A stretch of DNA of 6,029 nt. Source: JAHQVI01 sp050330195 (GTDB taxonomy: Bacteria > Pseudomonadota > Alphaproteobacteria > Rhizobiales > Rhodomicrobiaceae). The stretch lies in the NCBI GenBank assembly GCA_050330195.1, contig JBHJOB010000075.1:1-6029 (forward strand), given 5' to 3'. This document shows, piece by piece, positions 1 to 4,995 of this stretch. Made by a program: the position numbers and the translations under genes. Numbering within the stretch: the first letter of the stretch is position 1; every line of letters begins with the position of its first letter. The notes under the pieces were generated by a model. The model worked only from the letters and a program-made list of their open reading frames with translations, was not told where the DNA came from and made no database searches.

Positions 1-919
1 TGTCGTCGGCATACCTCACGATGATCACGTCGCCCGTGGCCTCCCGCCGTCGCCAGCGGTTTGCCCAAAGGTCGAACACGTAGTGCAGGTAGACATTTGC
101 GAGCAGCGGCGAGATCACCGAGCCCTGCCCCGTCCCCTTGTCACTGGTCGTGACGACCCCGTCCTCCAGAACCCCCGCCTTTAACCATTTCCGGATCAGG
201 CGGATGATGCGCGGATCGCCGATCCGATGTTCAACGAAGCGTACCAGCCAATTTTGACTGACTTCGTCGAAAAAGGATCGAACATCCGCATCGAGAATGA
301 AGTTCACACGCTTTCTGGTGATCCCGACGCAAAGCGCGTCCAGGCAATCATGCTGTCCACGCTTGGGCCGGAATCCGTAACTGAACCCGAGGAACTCTTC
401 CTCGTAAATGCGGCTCAGAACCGCGACGGTCGCTTTCTGGACGATCTTGTCTTCGAGCGCGGCCACCGCCAGTGGGCGCTGTTTGCCATCAGCCTTCGGA
501 ATATAGGTCCGGCGCGACGGCAGGGCCCGATAGGCTCCTCGATGAACCCGTGCGTGCAGATCAGTGAGGTTTCGGTCAAGGTCTGCGGCATAGGTCCGCC
601 ACGTCAGATTGTCCACGCCGGGGGCGGCGTCGCGTTTGAGCGCGAAGAACGCTTCCCCAAGCAGGTCGATGCTGAGATGGTGGAGGAGTGCGGTGAACTT
701 TCCCTTCTTCCTTTGCCTTGCGGCTTTCCGTACGCGGTCGAGCGCATGGGACACACGTTCCCGGCCCAGAGTCCGGTGTGTGCTTTGCTCCTCCACGTTC
801 CTCTTGGTCCCCGCCCTTGGCTCCACCAGCTCCGCAGCGGCAACGACGCTGGTCCCCGCCTTGTTCGTCGGCTTCACAGCTACTATGGCAGAGTCAGACT
901 TCTCACGGTCGTGCATCAT
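1..919 (-). CDS. ltrA: Group II intron reverse transcriptase/maturase, C-terminus cut by the window edge
   Basis: This is the intron-encoded protein that binds and helps splice its own intron RNA and reverse transcribes it at a new DNA target. 306 residues are visible. Start ATG 919-917 (a second ATG follows at once) lies 9 nt after GAGGAG, and an in-frame TAG sits just upstream. The N-terminus (SDSAIVAVKPTNKAG, about residues 8-22) resembles that of related intron proteins. Next come a basic region (RKAARQRKKGKF, near 68-79), the RT0/RT1 region (APGVDNLTW; RTYIPKADGKQRPL), RT2 (GFRPKRGQHDCLDAL), motif A with its catalytic Asp (DADVRSFFD, D212), GTGQGSVISPLLANVYLHY, and the catalytic YADD at 303-306, the last codons in the window. 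Relatives I recall run to roughly 470 residues, so the thumb, maturase X and any C-terminal domains lie off the edge. No frameshift or internal stop is visible, so the part seen looks intact. Confidence 0.95.
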   Translation of the reverse strand, partial: MMHDREKSDSAIVAVKPTNKAGTSVVAAAELVEPRAGTKRNVEEQSTHRTLGRERVSHALDRVRKAARQRKKGKFTALLHHLSIDLLGEAFFALKRDAAPGVDNLTWRTYAADLDRNLTDLHARVHRGAYRALPSRRTYIPKADGKQRPLAVAALEDKIVQKATVAVLSRIYEEEFLGFSYGFRPKRGQHDCLDALCVGITRKRVNFILDADVRSFFDEVSQNWLVRFVEHRIGDPRIIRLIRKWLKAGVLEDGVVTTSDKGTGQGSVISPLLANVYLHYVFDLWANRWRRREATGDVIIVRYADD

Positions 920-928
920 CGGCTACGG

Positions 929-934
929 CTCCTC
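929..934 (-). promoter_or_regulatory. Ribosome binding site of the intron reverse transcriptase
   Basis: GAGGAG on the minus strand, 9 nt before ATG 919-917. An in-frame TAG lies between it and the ATG, so the ORF cannot start further upstream. This favours ATG 919 over the internal GTG at 796. Confidence 0.6.
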
Positions 935-1088
935 GCCTTCCCGATGCGGACCGGCGGCAATTGCCGAGCGGTCGACCGTGAGATCTCCCGGTTCCCATGC
1001 AAGAAGCGTCTGCACATGCCAGGGTCTGTGACCACGCCGGATCGTCCAGGCGCTCGCGATATCGCGCCCGTCCGTGTTGCCTTCCACA

Positions 1089-1094
1089 TTCGGA
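1089..1094 (-). other. Probable exon-binding site 1 (EBS1) of the intron
   Basis: The minus strand reads TCCGAA here, about 184-189 nt into the intron. It is the exact reverse complement of TTCGGA, the last six bases of the 5' exon. Group II introns select their target through such an EBS1-IBS1 helix in domain I. Both the position within domain I and the perfect six-base match fit. A random 6-bp match in 360 nt is not very rare, so a structural model is the real test. Confidence 0.65.
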
Positions 1095-1218
1095 ACTGTG
1101 TCGGCATCCAGGATGATAAGGCTTTCGTGGTTCAATGGCTGGCCTATGCTCTCCCCTACCGACGCTTCGCCGATGTCCTCACGGACAGCTGCGCACGGCT
1201 CGGGGCCGATGTGGATCG

Positions 1219-2913
1219 CTATTCCTTCACCGCAAGGGACTTGCACCCTCTACTTCTTGCCGGTTTCGCCGGCGCACTCCGAAACCCTTCATCTTTCCGG
1301 ACCTCATGGCGCGGATTACCGACGGTTGCGTCGAACCCGGCAGCCTGAAGCTGTCGCAGCCGCGTCAGCTGATTGCGGCGGATTGCATCGCCCTCGGCCT
1401 TGATCTCAATGAAACTGATCACGCCGTCCTTTTGCATCATCAGGTCCGGGAACCCGTCGCGCAGGGAGCGGAAGTCTCGGGTCATCAGCTCGACGATGTC
1501 CGCCACTGCATTCGCGTTGCCATGGGTCAGGAGGTCGCTCAGGGCATCGACATCGATGTATGACCAGCTGAAGATGCCGTTCGACCTTCCCCAATAGCTG
1601 GCGATGGATTTGAGAACCTGCAGCAGGGCCGTGCCGTCCCGGATGGAGGCGAGCTTTTCGGCAATGTTGCTTTTGAACAGCGTGTTGAAACTGCGGTTCT
1701 TCAGGCATTGGGGCGCCCAGTCGAAGCCGCTGTGCAGCTGACCCGATTCAAACAGTTCGTCCCAGAACAGCAGACCGAACAGATTGTGCCAAAGCAAGTT
1801 CTCCGCGTAATAGACCTTGAAGCCGTCGCGCCGCATGACGCCCGCGACACCCGTTTCCGGGTTGCCGCGATAGATCTCATCGACAACCATCGAGCGGCCC
1901 GCGCGCAGGAGCTCCGTGCAGGCGCCCGTCCTGCCGTCGAATTTCCGGGCGTAGAAGTCCTGCGCAAAGACATGCTCGTCGTCGCTGCCGGGATCGTCGA
2001 TCATGCGCTCCAGCAGAACTTTCGCTTCATTCTTCGCGCCGGAAGTGTAGAGCAGCCGCACGAGGCGCTCGTTGCAATCCGGGGACGGAGCAGCCCGGTA
2101 TAGATCCATTGCGCGTTCGGTAAGGTTCCGTTTTTCAAAGAACTGGCCGATCTCGAAGGCCGAGCGCTCGCGCAGGGTCTTGGCGTAGTCGCCGCCGTCA
2201 CTCGGCCCCTCTTCCAGCTTTCGCGCCGCCGCTTCGAAGGTGGGTAGAGTCGGGACGGCGAGCGTATCGAGCAATTGGCTGTAAAAGAAGCAGGCCCTCG
2301 CTTCGGCAGGTTCCGAGAAACGCGATTTGAACGACGCGGCGTCATTGACTTGCAGAATGCCGAGATCGCGCAGGGCGAAGCTCTTGAGATCCTCGCGCGT
2401 CTTGCCGAAATACAGGTACAGCAGAAACTCAAGCGGCTGCGTTCCCGCAAGTGCCAGGTGCGAAGCAGCAGCCGTCTGGCACGTAGCGGCGGCGAATGGC
2501 ACATGCGTCAGCAGATGATCGATGAGGCGTGATTTCGGCCATGAACGCCTCACGCCTTCGCAATCCGCATCCCGGGCGAGATCGAGCAGTCGTTCCTTAG
2601 TCAGGACGCACAGCCATGCGGGATAATCGTCCTCACGTAATTCGCGCAAATAGCCGCGGGATAAGAGGCCCTGCACGGCCGTCGCGACATCTGCGATCTC
2701 GGCGTATTTGAGTGTAGCAGGCGCAAAGATATGGCCGCGCCGGTTGACCATGCGCACGAAAAGACATTGTTCATCAGCCGAAAGACGGCGGAAATCGCGG
2801 ATGAATTCGTGATCCGACGTGTCGAGGATCGTCGCATAGGTCGTCTCGACAAATGAGAGCATCTCGGTGAAGTGGTCGAGATAGTAATATATAGGCAGGA
2901 TCGGCAGCGTCAT
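1219..2913 (-). CDS. FAN1-like VRR-NUC nuclease, 3' part interrupted by the group II intron
   Basis: FAN1-family proteins are structure-specific DNA nucleases that cut branched and crosslinked DNA with a PD-(D/E)XK-type VRR-NUC domain. The open frame has 564 codons, but only the first 545 plus one base come from the gene itself; the last 19 are read from the intron. The N-terminus (IYYYLDHFTEML, then RMVNRRGHIFAPATLKY near 54-70) and a helical SAP-like stretch (LTKERLLDLARDADCEG, 104-120) fit bacterial FAN1. A TPR-like helical region covers about 252-305. ENLLWHNLFGLLFWDELFE (371-389) precedes the nuclease core GFPDLM (D490), FIEIK (E503, K505) and the IRRNQ signature at 511-515, the VRR motif of the domain name. 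The start ATG overlaps the stop of an upstream remnant (ATGA), suggesting translational coupling, since no clear Shine-Dalgarno is seen. Without splicing, the protein lacks its true C-terminus; the catalytic residues all lie before the junction, so residual activity is possible. Confidence 0.85.
   Translation of the reverse strand: MTLPILPIYYYLDHFTEMLSFVETTYATILDTSDHEFIRDFRRLSADEQCLFVRMVNRRGHIFAPATLKYAEIADVATAVQGLLSRGYLRELREDDYPAWLCVLTKERLLDLARDADCEGVRRSWPKSRLIDHLLTHVPFAAATCQTAAASHLALAGTQPLEFLLYLYFGKTREDLKSFALRDLGILQVNDAASFKSRFSEPAEARACFFYSQLLDTLAVPTLPTFEAAARKLEEGPSDGGDYAKTLRERSAFEIGQFFEKRNLTERAMDLYRAAPSPDCNERLVRLLYTSGAKNEAKVLLERMIDDPGSDDEHVFAQDFYARKFDGRTGACTELLRAGRSMVVDEIYRGNPETGVAGVMRRDGFKVYYAENLLWHNLFGLLFWDELFESGQLHSGFDWAPQCLKNRSFNTLFKSNIAEKLASIRDGTALLQVLKSIASYWGRSNGIFSWSYIDVDALSDLLTHGNANAVADIVELMTRDFRSLRDGFPDLMMQKDGVISFIEIKAEGDAIRRNQLTRLRQLQAAGFDATVGNPRHEVRKDEGFRSAPAKPARSRGCKSLAVKE
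1278..1283 (-). other. Probable intron-binding site 1 (IBS1) and 5' splice junction
   Basis: The last six bases of the 5' exon, TTCGGA on the minus strand, directly before the intron's GTGCG at 1277. They pair fully with the intron hexamer at 1094-1089. The junction falls after the first base of codon 546 of the FAN1-like gene, so the intron splits a codon (phase 1). Confidence 0.65.
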
Positions 2914-3056
2914 TCGAACTTGGCCTGCTCACGGGTTTTGAGGCGACGATCCAGTGCCGGACGCCAAGCATCAGAGCCTTGCTCGAAGCAGGCGTCGATG
3001 GCAAAGATCGACTGAGACCGCATGACGGCGCGGTAGCATTGAAGCCGCCCGACTTC
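2910..3056 (-). pseudogene. 3' remnant (48 codons) of an unidentified gene upstream of the FAN1-like gene
   Basis: An open frame of 48 codons ends in a TGA that overlaps the FAN1 start codon as ATGA, the typical arrangement of two coupled genes in one operon. It reads EVGRLQCYRAVMRSQ, continues with SIFAIDACFEQGSDAWRPAL and ends in DRRLKTREQAKFE. An in-frame TAG at 3059-3057 closes it upstream, and the sequence beyond that is non-coding, so the 5' part of the gene appears to be lost. I do not recognise the family. A DNA-repair partner of FAN1 would fit the context, but nothing in these residues proves it. An ATG at its codon 12 could start a 37-residue peptide, though no good ribosome binding site precedes it. 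Confidence 0.55.
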
Positions 3057-3086
3057 CTAACGCGGATGCGTAAACGACTCGGCCCT

Positions 3087-3120
3087 ACGCCCCCTGCGGG
3101 CGTTCGATTTTTGTTCTTTT
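3087..3120 (+). terminator. Rho-independent terminator-like hairpin, plus direction
   Basis: ACGCCC and GGGCGT form a perfect 6-bp stem around the loop CCTGC (3087-3103). It is followed by TTCGATTTTTGTTCTTTT, a broken T-rich tail. The T tract lies only on the plus-strand side, so it would stop rightward transcription. No intact plus-strand gene lies directly upstream, so it may be left over from a lost gene. Confidence 0.5.
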
Positions 3121-3149
3121 GTCACAAATGTCAAGTTCGCAGGCAATTT

Positions 3150-3166
3150 CCAGGCGCTCCGCCTGG
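3150..3166. repeat. Perfect inverted repeat, 7-bp stem
   Basis: CCAGGCG-CTC-CGCCTGG, a 7-bp perfect palindromic arm pair with a 3-base spacer (or 6 bp with a 5-base loop). No T tract follows on either strand, so it is not a simple terminator. It is the first of three hairpins spaced within 85 bases. Confidence 0.6.
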
Positions 3167-3193
3167 TCCCCCAATCGCTGCGCGGACGGCACC

Positions 3194-3213
3194 GCGATGG
3201 TGCAAACCATCGC
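3194..3213. repeat. Perfect 8-bp hairpin with a GCAA tetraloop
   Basis: GCGATGGT-GCAA-ACCATCGC. The plus-strand RNA would carry a GNRA-type tetraloop on an 8-bp stem, a very stable RNA hairpin. No T tract follows, so a terminator is unlikely. It could belong to a structured RNA, a REP/RIME-like palindromic unit, or the end of a mobile element. Confidence 0.65.
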
Positions 3214-3216
3214 AGC

Positions 3217-3233
3217 CCGGTTGAGCTGACCGG
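3217..3233. repeat. Short inverted repeat next to the tetraloop hairpin
   Basis: CCGGT-TGAGCTG-ACCGG, a 5-bp stem with a 7-base loop, beginning three bases after the tetraloop hairpin. TGACCG here can alternatively pair with CGGTCA at about 3243-3248. Weak by itself but part of the hairpin cluster. Confidence 0.4.
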
Positions 3234-3475
3234 CGAAGAATGACGGTCAGATTGGTGTCAGGTTTCTCCGTGCACGATCAACCTGCTGATGGCCGAATTC
3301 GCCTCGTTCCTGGTGCCGGCGGTCCTCCTGGTTCTGACGGCGCCGAAGGAGCGGTGACGCAGCGTGACAGACTGGGCCGCATCGGCCGAATGAGCGCGGC
3401 AGGAAGATTATCTTGCGTATCCTGTGATCTGTCTCCAACAGCAGGAGATTGACCTTGCGCCACTCTCGAAGTTAG

Positions 3476-3685
3476 AATTTGGAATGGCCGCATATGGGAC
3501 GCTCGATGGCCTGCGTGCTTTCCACCCCGCGCTACGTCGCTACCGTTTGGCAAGAACACCAGGCGATCACCGAGCTTGTGCTGGCCAACAATGCGGAAGG
3601 GGCCGAGCATGCGGCCAGAGCGCATGCGCTCGCTGCCGGACAACTCATTGAGGAGCGTTTGAAGACGGGCAACGAAGCGGCGTGA
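3476..3685 (+). pseudogene. GntR-family (FCD domain) regulator, C-terminal remnant
   Basis: The frame codes for about 69 residues matching the end of an FCD ligand-binding domain of GntR-type transcription factors. RYVATVWQEHQAITELVLAN is the EH-x-AI helix that carries a conserved ligand/metal-region histidine, followed by EGAEHAARAHALAAGQLIEE, the final helix, in which the fold's (R/E)xH pattern recurs. The frame is closed upstream by TAG at 3473-3475, and neither the winged-helix DNA-binding domain nor the first FCD helices could be found in any frame upstream. The start is therefore artificial (TTG 3479 is possible). It ends 39 bp before the dioxygenase gene in the same direction, the usual arrangement of a regulator with the operon it controls. 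As it stands it cannot bind DNA, so any repression it gave has probably been lost. Confidence 0.7.
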
Positions 3686-3712
3686 GCACACAGCCGTATA
3701 AGATAAATATGT

Positions 3713-3718
3713 GGAGGA
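3713..3718 (+). promoter_or_regulatory. Ribosome binding site of the dioxygenase gene
   Basis: GGAGGA, 6 nt before ATG 3725. A near-perfect Shine-Dalgarno that fixes the start. The preceding AT-rich stretch GTATAAGATAAATATG is unusual for this GC-rich region but is too close to the start to be a confident promoter. Confidence 0.8.
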
Positions 3719-3724
3719 CGACCA

Positions 3725-4525
3725 ATGAAGCTGACCCAAGAACAGATCGAGACGTTCCAGACCGAGGGCTGGTTGTTCCTGCCCGAGGTCTTCGATGCCG
3801 AAGAGGTTGCGCTTCTCAAGACGGAGGCGGCAGCGATTTATGCCCAGCATCGCCCGGAAGTCTGGCGGGAAAAGAACGGAGCTCCCCGCACGGCCTTTGC
3901 CGCCCACACCTATAGCGAGCCGTTTCGCCTGCTCGGTGCGCACCCGCGCCTGATCGGGCCGGTCGAACAGATTTTCGGCGAAAAGCTCTACATGCACCAG
4001 TTCAAGATCAACGCCAAATCCGCCTTCACCGGCGAGGTTTGGCAGTGGCATCAGGATTACGGCACCTGGAAGCGGGACGACGGCATGCCCGAGCCGCGCG
4101 CCATGAACATTTCCGTATTCCTTGACGAAGTCATGCCTGTCAATGGCCCCCTGATGCTCGTGCCGAAAAGCCAGACGGCGGGTGACCTCAAGGCGTCGCA
4201 CGACAGAGAAACCACGTCCTATCCGCTGTGGACGCTGGACGAAGACACCGTCACCCGCTTGGTGCGGGAAGGTGGCATTGTCGCACCAACCGGCAAGCCG
4301 GGCGGCGTCCTGATGTTCCATAGCAATCTCGTGCACGGATCGGCAGGCAATATCACGCCTTATCCGCGCAAGATCGTCTATCTGACGCTCAATGCAGTCT
4401 CCAACTACATCCGCACGCCGACACGCCCGGAGTTCATCGCCCATCGCGACTTCACTCCGATCGAGCCGGTTGCGGACAACGCTCTGAATCAGCTTGCGCG
4501 GACCACCCAGCCGGTGGCGTCATGA
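3725..4525 (+). CDS. Phytanoyl-CoA dioxygenase (PhyH) family, EctD-like Fe(II)/2-oxoglutarate hydroxylase
   Basis: Enzymes of this family hydroxylate a small organic substrate using Fe(II), O2 and 2-oxoglutarate in the cytoplasm. The 266 residues show the iron triad H109-x-D111 (in VWQWHQDYGTW) and H204 (MFHSNLVHGSAGNITPYPR), with R215 as the probable 2-oxoglutarate anchor. The run HQFKINAKSAFTG (91-103) places K98 where ectoine hydroxylases have a cosubstrate lysine, and DDGMPEPRAMNISV plus NGPLMLVPKSQ follow the same order as in EctD. The family relation to EctD is therefore good. However, EctD is usually nearer 300 residues, and no ectoine synthesis genes are present, so the substrate is unknown; an amino acid or similar zwitterion is the natural guess. 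It follows a broken GntR/FCD regulator by 39 bp, and a DMT permease lies downstream. The frame is intact with all catalytic residues. Confidence 0.9.
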   Translation: MKLTQEQIETFQTEGWLFLPEVFDAEEVALLKTEAAAIYAQHRPEVWREKNGAPRTAFAAHTYSEPFRLLGAHPRLIGPVEQIFGEKLYMHQFKINAKSAFTGEVWQWHQDYGTWKRDDGMPEPRAMNISVFLDEVMPVNGPLMLVPKSQTAGDLKASHDRETTSYPLWTLDEDTVTRLVREGGIVAPTGKPGGVLMFHSNLVHGSAGNITPYPRKIVYLTLNAVSNYIRTPTRPEFIAHRDFTPIEPVADNALNQLARTTQPVAS

Positions 4526-4660
4526 ATCTATTCGCCAAACTCCAGGCCTCATACCGGTCGCGGCTTTTTTTGCCACGCATTTCGGAGTAAGCAGCCGATC
4601 GGAACCGGTTGGGATACGAAGAAGGACAACTGAGGTGCCAAATTCGACAAGGAGATGAAC
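4526..4660. other. Spacer between the dioxygenase and the small ORF
   Basis: 135 bases without a gene. A run of seven T at 4565-4571 follows CCG-GTCG-CGG (4554-4563), a stem of only three pairs, so a terminator for the dioxygenase gene is possible but poorly supported. The end of the spacer carries the strong ribosome binding site of the small ORF. GC content looks lower than in the flanking genes. Confidence 0.4.
4649..4654 (+). promoter_or_regulatory. Strong ribosome binding site before the small ORF
   Basis: AAGGAG, six bases before ATG 4661. An in-frame ATG also occurs at 4655-4657 but touches the Shine-Dalgarno, so 4661 is the preferred start. This site is the main reason to believe the small ORF. 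Confidence 0.6.
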
Positions 4661-4789
4661 ATGGCCAAAAACAATACACGAACCTTCCCGATCCGTTTGG
4701 TAACTACACCAGCACATCTCAAGTACTGCATGCGCCACGCTCTTGGTGCCCTTGAAGAGTCCGACCTGCATATATGTGAGACCGAATAA
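4661..4789 (+). CDS. Small hypothetical protein, 42 residues
   Basis: A short frame from ATG 4661 to TAA 4787-4789, preceded by AAGGAG at ideal spacing. The product begins MAKNNTRTFPIRLVTTPAHL and continues with KYCMRHALGALEESDLHICETE. It has a basic N-terminal third and an acidic, probably helical C-terminal half, with two cysteines and two histidines but no clear metal-binding pattern. No signal peptide or membrane segment is visible. I do not recognise a family. It lies in the same direction as the dioxygenase (136 bp upstream) and the permease (206 bp downstream), so it could be an independent small gene, part of the operon, or a leader peptide. Support rests on the ribosome binding site and position alone. 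Confidence 0.5.
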   Translation: MAKNNTRTFPIRLVTTPAHLKYCMRHALGALEESDLHICETE

Positions 4790-4995
4790 TTGAGAAAGAA
4801 CCGGCAGAATATCGTTGCCGTCAGACAGTCTTGCATAGTGTGCGCCGTGCAACCGACCGCCAGAGATGATTTCTGGTCAAGAGATTCTGATAGTATCCCC
4901 GAACCTATTAGTTGCTTGCATGCGCGGCAGAAGGCATCGTCATTCCGTCCGTATCTGTCGGGTCAGAACTGATCCTGTTTTGAAAGTTACCTGCA
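4790..4995. other. 206-base leader of the permease gene
   Basis: No gene seen. One small hairpin, CCAGA-GATGATT-TCTGG (4860-4876), is visible, and the stretch looks lower in GC than the genes around it. It probably holds the promoter of the permease, but I cannot pick out a confident -35/-10 pair. It matches no riboswitch class that I can recognise. Confidence 0.4.

Larger units (their letters stand above)
1..1277 (-). mobile_element. Group II intron, 5' portion (3' end lies beyond the left edge)
   Basis: A group II intron is a self-splicing, retrohoming RNA whose encoded protein helps splicing and copies the intron into new sites. The 5' end is placed at 1277, where the minus strand reads GTGCGCC, matching the GUGYG start of group II introns. 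The next bases fold into short stems: GCCGG-CGAAA-CCGGC, then AGGG-TGCAAGT-CCCT, a pattern common near the 5' end of domain I. An intron-encoded reverse transcriptase starts 359 nt in. A perfect 6-bp pairing between the six exon bases before 1277 and an intron hexamer at 1094-1089 supports both the boundary and the site. The catalytic domain V, the 3' splice site and the downstream exon are not in the window, so whether the intron still splices cannot be judged. It interrupts the FAN1-like gene in sense orientation. Confidence 0.9.
920..1277 (-). ncRNA. Group II intron domain I and following RNA upstream of the ORF
   Basis: These 358 nt lie between the intron 5' end and the reverse transcriptase start and hold no gene of their own. 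Their role is RNA structure: domain I, which recognises the target exon, and probably the short domains leading to the ORF. Visible elements are the GTGCGCC start, a hairpin GCCGG/CCGGC, the AGGGTGCAAGTCCCT stem-loop, a probable EBS1 at 1094-1089 and a tentative EBS2 at 1121-1112. Long plus-strand frames across this stretch are reflections of the structured RNA and of the opposite-strand ORF. Domain assignment beyond domain I needs a covariance fold. Confidence 0.7.
3057..3475. other. Gene-free junction region with several hairpins
   Basis: About 420 bases with no supportable gene. Short open frames exist on both strands (for example plus strand 3240-3452) but lack recognisable motifs and good ribosome binding sites. 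The region carries a terminator-like element at 3087-3120 and hairpins at 3150-3166, 3194-3213 and 3217-3233. On its left is the remnant of a minus-strand gene and on its right the remnant of a plus-strand gene, and both have lost the 5' ends that should lie here. The likeliest reading is a recombination or element-excision scar. I see no clear terminal inverted repeats or target duplication. Confidence 0.5.

Noticed and set aside
122..145. GTGQG in place of the common GTPQG motif in the reverse transcriptase
   Set aside because: As far as I recall, this variant is normal in this group of intron-encoded proteins, so it is not a sign of inactivation.
794..796. GTG as an alternative reverse transcriptase start (V42, before EEQSTHRTL)
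   Set aside because: A GAGG lies close upstream, but the residues before it resemble the N-terminus of relatives, and ATG 919 has a well-spaced GAGGAG.
227..1348. A 373-codon plus-strand open frame
   Set aside because: It lies opposite the reverse transcriptase and intron RNA, shows no domain, and the minus strand has unmistakable RT motifs. It is a GC-rich shadow frame.
3150..3233. Group II intron domain V or a CRISPR repeat in the hairpin cluster
   Set aside because: The hairpins do not match the domain V consensus, differ in sequence from each other, and are not regularly spaced repeats.
3289..3357. A hydrophobic peptide of about 22 residues (MAEFASFLVPAVLLVLTAPK...) in another plus-strand frame
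   Set aside because: It looks like a membrane helix but has no ribosome binding site and is very short; more likely chance or the tail of a lost gene than a real small protein.
3240..3452. A 70-codon plus-strand frame starting with ATG in the junction region
   Set aside because: Low-complexity Gly/Pro/Asp/Arg composition, no clear ribosome binding site, no family resemblance, and it runs into the regulator remnant in a different frame.
3278..4444. A 388-codon minus-strand open frame
   Set aside because: It is antisense to the dioxygenase gene, which has all catalytic residues and a strong ribosome binding site. The minus frame has no recognisable motif.
3725..4525. Naming the dioxygenase ectD (ectoine hydroxylase)
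   Set aside because: The family resemblance is clear but the protein is shorter, and no ectoine synthesis genes or ectoine-type regulator are present. Substrate left open.
4545..4571. T7 tract after the dioxygenase gene as a terminator
   Set aside because: Only a three-pair stem precedes the T run. Too weak to call as a terminator feature; noted in the spacer entry.
4520..4852. A 110-codon minus-strand frame across the spacer and small ORF
   Set aside because: No ribosome binding site or motif, overlaps the dioxygenase end, and competes with the better-initiated plus-strand small ORF.
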